A DNA stretch of 64,000 bases, taken from contig OX387205.1 in assembly GCA_947561715.1 (NCBI GenBank), positions 14,017,001 to 14,081,000 on the forward strand, written 5' to 3'. The DNA comes from Ascidia mentula (lineage: Eukaryota > Chordata > Ascidiacea > Phlebobranchia > Ascidiidae). Shown here piece by piece: positions 24,672 to 39,900 of this stretch (position 1 is its first letter; the number at the start of each line of letters is the position of its first letter). The notes beneath the pieces are model-generated. The model was given only the letters and a program-made list of their open reading frames with translations, ran no database searches and was not told the DNA's origin. The position numbers and the translations under genes were made by a program.

Positions 24672-27600
24672 CTGACAATACAGAAAACATAACTAAGAAT
24701 GTCATGACTGCTAAGGTATTTTAAATAAACTAATCTTTGTCTAATACATTTGCATTTTTAGACCAAACATTATGACAGTTACAATAAGATGTAACAAACA
24801 GCATTTAGATGTTTTAATGACCTACTTTCAACATTGTCAACTTTGTACAGAAAACAATACTTTCACATGCCTTGACCATGAAGACAATTATTTTCTATCC
24901 TCCCTATTTGTTTACAACAACAAATCTCCCTAGAGGGCGTTACACAAGGTTAGACTACAAACAAGATCTGTCCTTTGTTACAATGACACTCATACCATCT
25001 GCATGAGTACAAACCACAAATGACTTACTGTCAGAGTTGTTTGCCTTGTCCTGGTTACCGAGGGCATTCAGAACTTTTGCAAGTCGAGGCCACACTCTGC
25101 AACAAATTGTAAATATTTAAGACTTTATTAGCGTTAAAAAGTCAAGCAAATTTAACAAAACGTGCAAAAAAATAACTTTTTTCATACTTGGTTGTAATAC
25201 ACGATATGAATTCTGGCACCGATAGTTTTAGCACATAAAATGTAACTGTGGTTTTTACAAATTCATTGCATATTGACACATATTTTTAACAAACAGCTCT
25301 GTGCAACAAATACCATGTTACTTTCGTATTTTTGTACCCCTGAGACATAAAATTACTTTCAAACGAACCTAAACAAAATGTAGGGGCAACTGCCATTGGT
25401 ATAATATTCAGGCACCCACCTAGAGCTCTGCGAAATCTCCTTGCAGTTAAGTGCAGTTGGGTTGGCTGCGAGCCAATCAAGTATGATTTTCACAGCAGGT
25501 AACGTTGGATGTTCCAGATCTGACGCATCGTCACTGTGGGCCGGAATGCTAGCCAGGAGTCCACCCAACATTTGCACTGCAGATATAATAGATTAAACAC
25601 ATAGTTTTGGAAACTTATTTTCCTCATAAGTTATCATTTTTTATAAGTTATCGTGCTAATGAAGACTTAGGATAATAATAGGTTTAATATTAATGTAACG
25701 TTCAAAACATATATATATTTATATATGTATGTAGGTTTTCAATTGACTAAAAAGCTGTCTTTTTATCGAGGTTCTATTGTGTGATAAATGTGAATATAGC
25801 TAGCCAACATGGAGATATAGACAAGATGCATCAATAAAAAACTTGTTTTTATGGCTATGACTACTTAGATCTTTTATTATATTTGCAGCAGAAAATTATA
25901 TATACATCTTAACCTTGCCATATAATACGTAACACCTTGGTATTTCAGTTATACAAAGTTGCTGACAGGTACTGGTTGACCACAGCACAAAGCTGTGTTA
26001 CAATTGCCACAAAAAAGGGATCCAAGTAGTTATTTGCACAATAATGTTGTAACTCACTTGTATACATAAGCATAGCTTGCCAGGGTATGTTCACATCTGG
26101 TTCATTGTCTTCTTTATCTTCTGTTTTTTCATTTGTGTTTAGGAGTGGGTAACCATTATCTACAAAACAGAAATTACTGACAATGGTCTTAATTTATTGT
26201 GGATTAACAAACATTACTGAAGGAAGGAGTTGGAAATTTATTACAAAGCAACTAAATGTTCAGGATAATGTTGACCAATGATCACGATGTGATTAACAAA
26301 ATCTTTCTTGGTGACAAAATTTCGTCCTTGATGGGACACTGTCTGAACTGTCTCAGTCTTTAATATAAATATAATACACAAAACTTGATTTAATTTGGAA
26401 AATGATTAATCAGTGTATATTCCTGTAGTCCCAGACCAGTCAATCAAATTTAACGGATCTAACAAATATCAATTATGTTGTGTCAATTTGCTTTCATGTC
26501 TTTGTCTAATACCAACAGCAAGCTATTGGTTCAATGTCACACAACATTGGCTTATTGAGCTAGCAATTAGTTTTAACCAAGATTATATTGTTGCCAAGGC
26601 TTGTATGGATTACAGTGGCACTCTTAAATTGAAATAAAACAATTGGTTTGCCATGTTTCATAATGTGACAAATAAGACAGATGATCACCAGTATTTAACT
26701 CAACGAGGTCAACTCGCTTAAACTTGATAGTTTTTTTATCTATGTACTTCAACATTTCCCAAATGACTCAGTGTAAATTTTGTACATAGTAAAGAAAAAG
26801 CATGGCTCACTGTTCAGGCCATTAGGAGCCAAATGATGCAAGGAGAAGAGATTCAGGAAAGCCATATGAGCGGTTTGTTGTCGTGACAACGAGCCAGCTC
26901 GGACATGAGCTTTGTGGAAGGCTGCGAGGCGCTCAACCATTCCACTGAGTTCATCCTCATCTGAAAAACATTTAAAAGTGGAATTTACAACCATATTACA
27001 TGGTAGACGAACAATATAGAACACTGCTATGGTTCTACAAAAGACCAAACAGTCTTGTTGAGTTTTACAACCACAAAATTCTTAGTTAAAAGTTGACCGA
27101 GTGATTTGAAAAGCAAATAGTTATAGCTCAGTTTACGTGTAGGCAACTTAAAAGTAACGCAAACTACAACTCACGCTTCTTCAAGTATATGCAGGCATGA
27201 AACTTGAGACAAAACTTGACGAGTTCACTTGTAGAAATCTTGGTGTGTCGAGGTTCATCCCTGAAAGCAGACAATACTATGAAGTACAGTGGCAGTTATG
27301 TAATAACTACAGTGGCGGTTGAGAAAATAAAATCGCTACAGATATGAGGTTCAATTTCATTCAATTTCTACTAATGTACATTTTTTTTACGATGAACGTA
27401 CACTGTGATAACTTTGTGTTCAACCCAAGGCATAAGGCTTGCTATATACAAAAAAAGTTTAAAAAAATTGTAAGTGTAACAAAGGAACAAACCCAGCGAT
27501 GATCTTAGTGAGCTGGCGCCTTAAGTTTGTGTCTGAACCAGGGAATGGATACTTTACCGCGAGACTTCGACAATAATAAAATGCTGTACTGAGCACGTCA

Positions 27601-29817
27601 CCACTGGCCGCAGCAAGAATAGCAAGTTGATTGTAGGGCTGACCGTTGCTGGGGACAAGTTGTGCTGCATGGCGATAATAGGACTCAGCCTGAAAGAGGA
27701 AATCAATACTGGACGTAGGGGTAAGATTAAGAATGATCACAAGGTCAGATCAGTTGAATCTTATCACTGTTTTTCTGTGATGAAATCATGTATTGTGCAT
27801 AGCAATCAAATTAATAAGACCATTATTTTCCCAAAAACTTTTTCTAAGCTTTGTCAATACTTCAAGTAAGAAGGTTTAGGTTTTTCTGTGTTCACTTTTG
27901 CTACTGGTTTACTTCCTGCATCAAAACATACCTGGCCATTCTGGTTTCTGTATCGCGCAATATCACCAAGATGCACCAAGCAATGTTGGCACATGTACTG
28001 GCATGACGGTCTTTCTGGCTGGGTTATGGAACTATTTTTGATGGAACTCGAATCTGTTACCAACAAAACCCAAGTCAAAACACAACAAAAATATCATGGT
28101 TACTATAGTTCTGTCACCCATCTAAATTGTTCGGTTTGGGTGGGGCATCCCCACATGAAAAATATATATTTCAAATTATTTGCAGCACTTTTCTGCTTTG
28201 TTAATCACACAATCATTCTTGTCCACAGACATAAAAAATGTCTCAAAACAAGTAATGGTACATTTTATATCAAGCAAAGCCCTTTTGAAATTGATTATTG
28301 TTCATTATACAAGATACAAATTTACACCCTTACTTGTAACTAAATCAAACAGTCATTAAAACGTCACAAACAAATGTCACTGCCTGTCAACACCATCGGG
28401 CCTTATTACTTCATTCAGTTGTGACAACACCAACATTGCATTTCGAGTCAGAAACAATTTGTTTACTTGGTGGAAATGTGAACAAAATTTTGGTAATTAT
28501 CGATGACAATTAGTCAAAGACAAAATTGATGGCAACTAAACAAAGTGCATATTCAAACCCAACTAGAAGCCTTCAACTTTATGCTTGTTTACTGAATATG
28601 TAAGTATAGCATATATACATATCAGTAAACATGCACTTTCCTACCTTTCAGGAAAACCAGTTTAGATGCTTTCACACGACAGGGGATGTTGATATGAAAT
28701 GTGCTGCAAAGGTCATCAAGAAAGTGCGCATAAAATCCACTTGCTGCATCAAGAAATGCTGTCAACTGACTCTGTGCCTCAACACTGAAATTGTTCTAAA
28801 AATAAAAACCAATAGTTATATGTGGTAGTGCCAATTTATTTGCTAATTGATATGGTCTGTGTAAAGATTACAGGGTAAATTGAAGGTTTATAAGATTTCT
28901 TAACACAGTAACTTACTGATTTGTCTTTGACTTGACGCTGCAGAGTAGTTATGTGGTTTTTGAAAACAAAATTCCACCTTAATTGGAACATACGATTGTT
29001 TGAAATGCAGTGAGTGGTAATATTTGTCCACCAACAATTAAATATATCAATGTAACGACAACTTGACTAGCTCGTCTGGGAGACAATTTCCCACAAATTA
29101 TGTGCAAAAGATCTTTAAAAGAACATTTAAACCAAAAGAAAGCAGGAATCATATAATAAAGACAGTGCAGAAATGTATAGACACTGGCTGAGATTTGGAA
29201 AGGCATGTCTGAGCTTGCCATGACAATGCAGCCAAAGTCAGACTTGCACAACAAACAGCAATTTGTTCATTTATTTTAATGTAAACCAGTTTTAATTGAT
29301 GTTGTGACGTTATAGTTGTCACAAACACAAATGATAAACATTTCCTTTAAACAAACTTTGTCAAAAGCATTCATCCTTTTGTTGGTGCTCTTAGTCAAAC
29401 AAATAAATTTTATAACACATGATATTTTGGTGCTTAATTCCAGGTTAACCATACTGCAATCCACATTAGAAAACTCACAGGAACAAAACGACATTTAAAT
29501 GCCACCAAAGTTTTAGCTTAAAGTTTAAAATATATTTATAGACTACTTACAAGTCTTGTTCGATTTTCTTGTCAAGAGCATATTCGAGGTTTGTGATAAG
29601 TAACTGACGGTAGACATCTTGCAGCGAGGTTCTACTGGACACCCATTCCCCAGTTCCAGAACCATCGCTGCTCAGCCCATTGCGTCCGTTTGTTAGTTCC
29701 TTTTTAAGGTTTTCTGCTTGTCTGCGACAAAATGAAATATCAGTTTCAAAAAAGGTTATCAGCATTTGTAGCGGCAGACAGCCATACTTACTCTAACAGC
29801 TGGCTACAATTATTCAT
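17923..29817 (-). CDS. SMG7: SMG7 (EST1C), nonsense-mediated mRNA decay adaptor
   Basis: SMG7 binds phosphorylated UPF1 and recruits deadenylation and decay factors to mRNAs with premature stops, in the cytoplasm and P-bodies. About 22 exons on the minus strand were placed, adding up to roughly 1,300 codons (human about 1,100-1,180). The start Met at 29,817 gives MNNCSQLLEQAENLKKELTN, paralleling the human opening, and the stop is at 17,923. Identical or nearly identical blocks to human SMG7 run through the N-terminal half (EYALDKKIEQDLW, CQHCLVHLGDIARYRNQ, AESYYRHAAQLVPSNGQPYN). The last exon matches the human C-terminus (LPSGPSALEQL versus MPSGPSTLEQL). SMG5 and SMG6 are excluded because no PIN domain follows. 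Confidence in the gene is very high; a few internal exon ends are approximate. Confidence 0.95.
18245..18330. mobile_element. Remnant of a dispersed short element (CCTGGCAGCAAC end)
   Basis: TTTTGCCAGAAGGTCAGCTA followed about 40 nt later by GCCTGGCAGCAAC. The same two motifs, in the same order and spacing, occur at about 40,328-40,377, and the second motif also ends the foldback element near 11,800. Lies in an SMG7 intron. Likely a truncated non-autonomous transposon. Confidence 0.45.
25029..29817 (-). CDS. SMG7: SMG7 exons 1-11: 14-3-3-like domain and helical hairpin region
   Basis: Exons 29,817-29,792, 29,721-29,551, 28,977-28,917, 28,795-28,645, 28,053-27,932, 27,689-27,493, 27,260-27,175, 26,960-26,811, 26,159-26,058, 25,576-25,420 and 25,096-25,029. 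FKNHITTLQ and GDIARYRNQ contain the equivalents of human Lys66 and Arg163, which grip phosphoserine of UPF1. QPYNQLAILAAASGDVLSTA and FYYCRSLAVKYPFPG are the TPR-like core. The following exons (HTKISTSELVKFCLKFHACI; LLASIPAHS; VWPRLAKVLNALGNQ) align with the human alpha-helical domain. Splice phases are consistent throughout. Confidence 0.93.
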
Positions 29818-30330
29818 TATATGGAAACTTCACAATATTCAATATGTTCCTCATTGCTTGAAGTATTCCATGCAACTGAAAACTTGAAGCAAGTAGAAGT
29901 CAGTTGGACTCTTCACACTATATACAGAATCCTTGTGTTTGCTCTGCACAGTTTTTTATATCACTACAGGGCTGAGGTTCCAAAATATTGTACACGGAAC
30001 CCTGCAATTTTCAAAGAATTATGCAAGATACACACTAATGTAGTCACAATGCTGCAGTACTGCACAGGAAGACCTCATGAGGTTACCACAACTAAATAAA
30101 GAGTTGTTCGATCTCTTTTCAAAAGTTGTAATCTCCTTGGCTAACAACAAGACTTGGTTTATAAAGTAGCAATATATTTAGTGCTGCAAACTATGGCAAT
30201 ATATACAAAAATACATACAAATAAACACTAGCCTAATTGGGAAGCATGACAAGCGCAAGAGTTTTTTTCCTACACACACATTTTTAAATTTGTATTGAAA
30301 ATCAATGCAAAGAAACCAATTAATGGTTTG
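29818..30330. other. SMG7 5' flank
   Basis: Upstream of the SMG7 start. Should contain the 5' UTR and promoter. A plus-strand open frame of 92 codons here has no recognisable feature. Nothing else seen. Confidence 0.35.
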
Positions 30331-30334
30331 TTGC

Positions 30335-30580
30335 TGATGCTGTCAGGCATATTACTCTTTATAATTTAAATCTCTTCTGGCAAAAAAACTTGTTTGGACG
30401 ACGTTTCGGTTGTTATTCAACAGACATTCATCAGGGCAAGTAAAGTAAAACGCCAACACGACGATTCTTTTGTCTGTGCAAAATCATTGCAATCAACTTT
30501 CGCTGAAAAAATACTCTGTGAGAACGTGCGAGACTTTCCTATCTGGAACACTAGTAGGACAATGTGCCCTCACCAACTTT
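30335..30580. mobile_element. Half of a MITE-like element, same family as 11,580
   Basis: The left end (GCTGTCAGGCATATTACTC and then TCTCTTCTGGCA) resembles the complement of the right arm of the foldback element at 11,703-11,800. Further right is a TTTCGG...CATCAG motif typical of short ascidian interspersed repeats. No matching opposite arm was found nearby, so it looks truncated. Confidence 0.4.
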
Positions 30581-30809
30581 AATTAAATCAGGCATTTAAA
30601 CAGGTTTTTGTACATAACTTGCCAGTTTAGCATCAGCTAAGTTGTAGTATTTGCAAACCTGCAAATACATTCAAGTCACAAAGAATTTACAAGACATGCT
30701 TCAAAATATTAAGGGTTGTGTTTTGCGTCTACAAGTTTTAGGAACTACTTCTACTTTACAAGTTTGTGAAGCATTATAGCATCTTTATGCAAGTGAAACA
30801 TTGTTTGTG

Positions 30810-31679
30810 TGACTTACAGCAGAATAGTGAAGGCTGGTAGATTGCTTTTAGTAAGCTAGAAAGTGAATAAAAATTTAAGTTTTGTTTTTAAAGTATCTGT
30901 GGGAATAAGCTCAGAAATTATCTATCGCCAAGATAAATGTGACCTGTGCTAAAAACGGCATCAATTCCTTTTACGTTGCAATGATACGTCAGACTACTGA
31001 CAAAACTGACAAGAAAAGACAAGTCTAACATCGACACAACAATTGAAGCGTCGTTACCAAACAGTGAAAAGACCAGAGATAGGAGAACGGCTGTTAGCAG
31101 TTTGACCTTTGACACTTCTCAGCTGACCTGGAATTTCGTTTTCTGTTTTATAACGAAACAACGTGTCTACGTATTTTATGCAAAAAAAACACGTTGTGAA
31201 ATTGGGTGTTTTTTTTATTAAATGGATTAATTGAATATCACATTTCAACAAAGTTTCATTGCAGAAAGCTTGTACATTTAAATTTTCACACAACACAAAC
31301 AAGATACGCTAAATAAAAACACACATTACAGTTGTACTGTGTGTGAAAAACCCGTAAAAAATAGGAACTTTTAAAACGTAACATTCTTTAATATGGGTTT
31401 GTATATAAGTGTTTAAAAAGAAAACATTTTCACCGTCTACTCCGCGTGATTAGTACGAATTCTTCGTTACCAGAAGTTTTATTGGTTCATGCACCAATTA
31501 AAAACTGCTCATTCAGGTGTTCAATACCTTTATTAACAAAACATATGCTGGCTCAAACTATAGCTTACTGACATATATTTGAATGTATCATTACGACATT
31601 TTTCTATCAATTTCACCAACAGGGTTTGTACGCTTTCAATCCACTTTCTTTTTAACGATTTTTGTACAAAGGCTGTCAT
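30810..31679 (-). other. Possible small unresolved minus-strand gene between RAB14 and SMG7
   Basis: A candidate first coding exon, 31,679-31,569, starts MTAFVQKSLKRKWIESVQTL, continues LLVKLIEKCRNDTFKYMS and ends at a strong GTAAGC donor. A second open segment lies at about 31,115-30,918 and is hydrophobic (VKLLTAVLLSLVFSLFG). A third, acceptor- and donor-bounded, lies at 30,854-30,811 (LLKAIYQPSLFC). The second and third show a faint resemblance to the kinetochore protein CENP-M, but I could not splice them into one frame. Treat as a pointer for transcript evidence, not as a gene model. Confidence 0.22.
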
Positions 31680-31749
31680 TCTTTTTTCTCGACGATCACA
31701 CTGCAGTTTGGAGGATATTTCATTGCCACGAAATACATATATCACTTTT

Positions 31750-32906
31750 CATTACTGTTAATCAAACATTAAAACGCTCAATACACGCTAATATACAATT
31801 CTTGTTTTGTCGCACAATCGATACAAAATACCAAAGGATTTACTCAGCTAAAGCAGTACCCCACGTATTCTTTAGAAGCAGATTTTTTTGCAAACACAAA
31901 TGCACACGCTACAATGGACTGATAATAATAGAAAACCAAGTGGTATGGAGTATATTTGGCAACCTTTATGATGTGGCAGCCACGAAAATATTTTACCCGC
32001 AATGAACTTTCCATTTGAAGTTGTGTCAGGTGGATATTAGAATTGTTTGGGTTTTAGAAAAAACATTACACGTTTAAACCCCAGCTGGCATTCGGTTTAT
32101 CCAACTCAACATAGATTCAAAACATTGTCTAAGAGAATGAGCTAAATTGCTTCAAACGACATAACCGGCAAAGTAATCAAATGGCCAATGTCAATACAGG
32201 ACATAGTAATACAATGGGTTAAGTTCTAGGTAAGAGCTATATCTTATGTATTCCAGTTTTAGAGATATCACCACAACACAATCAACGTCCGTGGAACAGG
32301 ATTTGGGATTTCTGTTTAGATCATGATGTAATATCCAACAGTGGAAAACATAGCATTGCACAAAACAAGTAATTATGAATGTCCAAGTTTTTTTAAGCAC
32401 TCCAGATTGGTTTACAATGCACGAAGATGATTCATCACTGACAAAATTATTGACAGTTAGGTTTAGGGTGTGGTTCTACAACAGCTGGAAATAAACTAAA
32501 TTATTTGGAAATTTCAATTCACTTGTTGCCACAACAACACAATGTTTTCAAAATTTGTTAAAAGTACAGAACCATGGATGAAACAACAGTCAATCATGCT
32601 CAAATATATATATATAATATATTATAGTGACATAATATCCTATGTATAAGCGCAGCATGTAAAACCACAAGCCAAACCGTAAAAGTGGTTGCATGGCCGA
32701 GCATTACCAGAAAAATTTTGCAAGTGAAGTACAAGTGGTCACCAACAAAGAGACACAGTCTTAAGCTACAACATAATATGGCTAAAGCTGCCAGTGGCCA
32801 TTTGCTCTTTGGTTCCTCCAAGTGGTGACGGGCTATAGTTTTTGTCCACAGAACAATTGCATGTGTCTGCAGATTGTTTGTAGTATTGTTGGATAAAGGG
32901 TTGCAA
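31750..32906. other. RAB14 3' flank
   Basis: Should contain the RAB14 3' UTR. A TATATATA run lies near 32,605-32,630. The long plus-strand open frame at 31,583-32,005 has poor composition and overlaps the candidate minus exon; not annotated. Confidence 0.35.
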
Positions 32907-35497
<2,591 letters not shown>

Positions 35498-36147
35498 TTT
35501 GCTTCTGTAATACAAATGTAGTCTTAAACATGTATTATGGATCTAAAAATACTACATTAACCATAACAAACTTACACACAACCCTAATTGGAAAGAATGA
35601 CAATTTTTTGCAATTTTATCGACAAAAACAATTAGCTAATGTATTAACATTTAATTACGTCATTTTTTTCAGGAAATGGACATTCACCAAAAAAAAAGAA
35701 ATGGACATTCACCAAACTCCGCACAAATGAAAAACTTTCCAATCTGACACACAACTACAATATATTTTTTTACATTTTATCAACACTGTCGAAATACACT
35801 TACCTAAAATAGATTTAAAACTGATTGCACAAAGAAAAGGAGGCAATAAGTCCAGTCAGCAGGTACAATTTATCAAAATCGCAGTGTAAACAACTAGATT
35901 TTACCTTTCTAGTACCTATAAAAACAAAAACAGTGCATATTTCTGTCAATTCAGCATGTTGCATATTTAGATAACATACACTAATTGCCACCATGTGCTA
36001 TATGCATACTTGTTTGACAAATTTACATATTAATTATTGAAAATTCCACTGTTAGATCGAGTCAACGAAGTTTTGTCCACATTTAGATCCCACTTTTTTC
36101 TCAGTTCGGTGAAAAACGCCTGTTCGGATTTCGTGGGAAAAAACGCA
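35498..36147. other. Spacer between RAB14 and COA4
   Basis: About 650 bases containing RAB14 5' sequence and COA4 3' sequence. AATGGACATTCACCAA occurs twice at about 35,677-35,715 as a small direct duplication. Nothing else seen. Confidence 0.4.
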
Positions 36148-36381
36148 TCATTTTGCATTTCTACTTTTCATCATACATGCTTGAAATTGTTTAACTTCGT
36201 TTTGACATTTGCGCCAGTCTCGATTTTCAAAAATGCACTCCTGTACTGCAGCATGTTGGGCAGAACATCCAGTTTTGTTAATCATGGCATCAAGTGGGTC
36301 TTCTTCTTCTTCTTCATCAGGATCTTCTTCGACAGATTCTTTTGCTACAGACTTGGACTTTGTTCCATGATGAAATGACAT
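36148..36381 (-). CDS. COA4: COA4 (CHCHD8-type) cytochrome c oxidase assembly factor, twin CX9C
   Basis: A 77-codon single-exon gene with ATG at 36,381. An acidic N-terminal part (EEDPDEEEEEDPLDAM) is followed by a CHCH fold with two exact CX9C motifs, CSAQHAAVQEC and CQNEVKQFQAC. Human COA4 shows the same order: EEEDPLDQLISRSGC, AVQECMAQHQDW, then CQPQVQAFKDC. Such proteins are imported into the mitochondrial intermembrane space by the MIA40 disulfide relay and help assemble complex IV. The length is close to the human 87 residues. Same strand as RAB14 but about 650 bases away, so no operon is claimed. Confidence 0.92.
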   Translation of the reverse strand: MSFHHGTKSKSVAKESVEEDPDEEEEEDPLDAMINKTGCSAQHAAVQECIFENRDWRKCQNEVKQFQACMMKSRNAK

Positions 36382-38940
36382 TTTATGTCAACTATTTTGA
36401 TAATACACAATGTCCAATTTAAACTGAAAACTTCGAATCCGTCCTTCAGCCAAACAAGATTATAATGAACATCTGCCAATACTAAGGAACTCATATTGAA
36501 AATTACCTTGTTTAAATTTTGTCTCCTTATTTTTTCATCACTGAACTATAGTTGATATAAATTTATTGCTAGCCCAAGCTTATACATGCACTTTGTTTGT
36601 GAAGTATGTCTGTTTTTATCCAATGAAACCTTATGAAGCACAAGCATACACTTGACCTCCTTAACTATACCTTAAAGCTTCAAATATAAACACTTGTGAA
36701 AATTAATTAACTTTGGGTACTGCAAAGATTTACTTTTAATTGCTTTCCAATAATCAGCCATAAACCTATCAATGTAATGTTTTAAATAGAATACATTATG
36801 TGCTTGACGATAACACAACATTATGGTGAATGCTATAAGCTTAAAAACAGTCACACATTTCAAAAAAACAAAACCAAACGCAACTTTCAACTTAACAAAC
36901 CCAGATTTACGACAAATGAATGAATTTCAACACACTGATTTATCCGGTGCGCTCTGGTCAAAATTTACGTATTTTGTTGTTTAATATTCTTTAAACATCA
37001 TGAAAACCAGCCACCGCTATAAATTTGATTTTTTGCATGAAATTAATAAGACTTTGTTCTAACTAATTTTAAAATTCTTACACATAAATTTACCCTTAAT
37101 GTGATGGATTAGCAATACTTATTATGCAAATAAAATGGTTAAACAAACAACAACCATCTTCCTTAATGCTGAATAACCCACGTCAAGGTAAATAGAACCA
37201 AAATCAACCAATACAACGTTACATGTTATAAAGCAAAATCCCTAAAACATTTTTTTATTAACGAAGTTTTTATTGTTTAAAATAAAATTGCTCAGTCACG
37301 TGCAAAATAACTCACATGAGCGTTATTTGTTTATATTTCTATGTTTCAACTCGTCTTCGCAATTATCATGAAATTTGGGTTTTTTACTGCCTCGTGTCTG
37401 AAAAGTTTATGAAAGACACTGGGTTGTGCTTTCCCTTATTTGCCACGCGATCGGTGATCACGTGATGCGTAATATTGTTCAATGCGTAATATACTAAAAC
37501 ACTGGGACACAAATTGGTCAACATTCTTGATCCATATACATGTCTGTACAGGCCTACAAAAATCTTTGCTAATGTTGACGGTCAGGGGTGAACAAAACAA
37601 TCACCTTTCTGGTTTTATATTTGAATTGAAATACTATGCTAAGTTATATTTCGTTAACTTTCGCAAAAATTTTTACATTGCACATATTTATAGGTGGACC
37701 GAAGATGCCAACCAATCTGTGCTACGGTGTTTTAATATGTTCCGTATATTGCACCGCAGGATTAAGCGTGCTACTCGATTAATGGAAACTTACCTCCGGC
37801 CTAACGAGGGTTGACCACGCATTTGGGTGTGGACACAGATTCTGCAAGGATTATCGAATGTTTTTATAAAAAACGACTCAAATCTTCTGCTTCAATAAGC
37901 GCGGTATGGCGTACAATCAAAATTAAAATATAAGGTTTTTATCACAAAAGTAAGCGTTTTGCTTCATCAACAACCCGTGGGCCAACTTCCCTTCTGTAAT
38001 ATAGACACAAAGTAATTAAACAAATGGAAATTGGCAAAACAGGCACAAACATACATAGTTGTAGGGTCTACTGTGTTCTATATGAGTTTATTTTTGGAAA
38101 GGTTAGGCCCGGTTATGACATCGATATCTCCTAGGTGTTGCGGTATCCACGTACTTTCCCACCGTTTGTTAGAACGGTAGCCGGGTTTTAGACCTAAAAA
38201 CGTGGACTTACATCACCAATGACGCTTGCTGTTCATAACTTACCCCTACTTACTACACAATAGGGAACCGAGGGTTTATTTTACACAGCTTCCTTATTAT
38301 GACGTCTGGTGCTGCTTAGGTGCATACACCAGGTGTATATCGATGATGCGGAACTTTGATGATTGGCAAATTATGAACGGAATTGCATGTGGCCCACCAC
38401 GTCAATAAACACGTCAAATCTTAGCGCATCACCGGATTTCCTTCAGCGTTTCCTAGGTACTGTGGTTGTTTACAACGTTTTCAACGTCCGTGTTTGCCCC
38501 ATAAGTATAGGTGTAGAGTTCACATCACAGCGATTTCACGGCTGTGGGTTGTTAGTGCAGCGAAGGACACGGAAGAGATTGGCGAGACGTGCTCGCGACT
38601 TTTTATCAAACCGATGTGTCATTATAGGGTTCTTTTTTTAAGCTTTTGAAGAGAGGACTTAAAACTGCAAATGCCAAAATCTATCATCCATTCGAAGTTG
38701 GGCCCTTGTGCCGGCCAGACACAAAAGAACAATTTATTGAATATGAAGTTTGGAATAAATAACTGAGCAGCAGAAAAGTCACCGATATTTAAAAATAAAA
38801 CATACACCCATGCAAAGCTGACTAGGTAAACTTTTGTGCCTGAAGGACCAATATATGCTATTTGGATCAATTTTAGTATTTGGCTCATTTTTGCCTAGTA
38901 AAAAGATTACTAATGTGGGCTTAGGTAAAAGGTTTGTAAA
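36382..38940. other. Gene-poor spacer, 2.6 kb
   Basis: Between COA4 and the first DHRS4-like gene. Open frames of 60-110 codons exist on both strands (for example 37,482-37,814 and 38,363-38,641 plus), but none shows a family motif, coding-like composition or exon structure. The right third is somewhat richer in G and C. No tRNA, rRNA or repeat was recognised. Confidence 0.4.
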
Positions 38941-39078
38941 GGCTAAGATGTGACAAAGTTAAAGTTTCTGAAAAACTATGCCGTGTTGTTTATATTGTTG
39001 CAGCAGTTGTGCATAGGTAACCAAAATATAGTAACCAAAACTATTGGCCACGTTGACATCTTCGCACAAACACCAAAT

Positions 39079-39900
39079 ATGTTCCGGACGCTGATACAGC
39101 ATCGCTCGCTAAGCACCACTACCAGACTTGCTGGGAAACTTGACGGTAAAATAGCAGTCCTAACTGCCTCCACTGAAGGCATCGGGCTTGCAATGGCACA
39201 CAGACTTGCACAGGATGGCGCCCATGTGTATATCAGCAGCAGAAAACAGGCTAATGTGGATGAGGCTGTTGGCAAGTTACAAGCAGAAGGCCTCACTGTC
39301 TCCGGACATGTGTGTCATGCTGGAACACGCGACGATCGTCGACGTTTACTCGACCAAGTGAAGCGGAACCACGGGGGGTTTGACATTTTTGTCTCAAACG
39401 CTGGAATCAATCCCCACTTCGGGCCGACTTTAAACACCCCAGAACCCGCATACGACAAAATGTTTGACCTCAACGTCAAGTCCACCTTTCAGTGGATACA
39501 AGACGCGGTTCCTCTGATGGAGTCGCGTCCCAACTCTTCTATCGTCCTTCTTTCTTCAATTGCCGCTTTCGCCGCTTACGACCTGTTGGGAATTTACTCA
39601 GTGAGCAAGGCAGCTATTGTCAGTCTCACAAAAGTCCTCACTCCGGAGCTTGCGGCCAAAAAGATTCGCATCAATTGCATCGCACCTGGGCTCATTACTA
39701 CCAAGTTTAGCAAGACTCTGTGGCAAGATCCGATAACTAAGAAAAGAGCAACTGAAACACTCCTCAAGGATGTTCCCCTGAAGAGGATAGGAACCCCGGA
39801 GGAGTGCACTGGGATCGTGTCGCTTCTCTGCTCTGATGAGGGATCCTACATCACAGGAGAGACGATCGTTGTTGCAGGAGGAATGAAGTCCCGGATGTAA
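39079..39900 (+). CDS. DHRS4: DHRS4-like SDR, copy 1 (presequence class)
   Basis: A NADP(H)-dependent short-chain dehydrogenase/reductase of the DHRS4 (peroxisomal carbonyl/retinal reductase) type, 273 residues, intronless. Seen: cofactor loop TASTEGIG (29-36; DHRS4 also has Ala in place of the usual first Gly), SSRKQ after strand 2 (fits NADP), SNAG 106-109, Asn132, Ser160, Tyr173 and Lys177 of the active site, PGLITTKFS, and the C-terminal tripeptide SRM, a PTS1-type signal. An upstream in-frame Met at 38,950 exists. 39,079 is preferred because MFRTLIQHRSLSTTTRLAGK matches copies 4 and 8 and looks like a mitochondrial presequence. This copy lies outside the duplicated units and lacks the LTR-like downstream tail, so it may be the founder. 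The substrate is not deducible. Confidence 0.9.
   Translation: MFRTLIQHRSLSTTTRLAGKLDGKIAVLTASTEGIGLAMAHRLAQDGAHVYISSRKQANVDEAVGKLQAEGLTVSGHVCHAGTRDDRRRLLDQVKRNHGGFDIFVSNAGINPHFGPTLNTPEPAYDKMFDLNVKSTFQWIQDAVPLMESRPNSSIVLLSSIAAFAAYDLLGIYSVSKAAIVSLTKVLTPELAAKKIRINCIAPGLITTKFSKTLWQDPITKKRATETLLKDVPLKRIGTPEECTGIVSLLCSDEGSYITGETIVVAGGMKSRM

Noticed and set aside
30918-31115. Secreted-protein-like 65-residue minus frame
   Set aside because: The frame begins at GTG, not ATG, right after an in-frame stop, so the apparent signal peptide start is not real; kept only as part of an unresolved locus.
31583-32005. 140-codon plus frame
   Set aside because: Phe- and Ile-rich, no domain, no splice context, and overlaps the more credible minus candidate exon.
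38622-38888. 88-codon minus frame with hydrophobic stretches
   Set aside because: No conserved motif or splice structure; typical of AT-rich chance frames.
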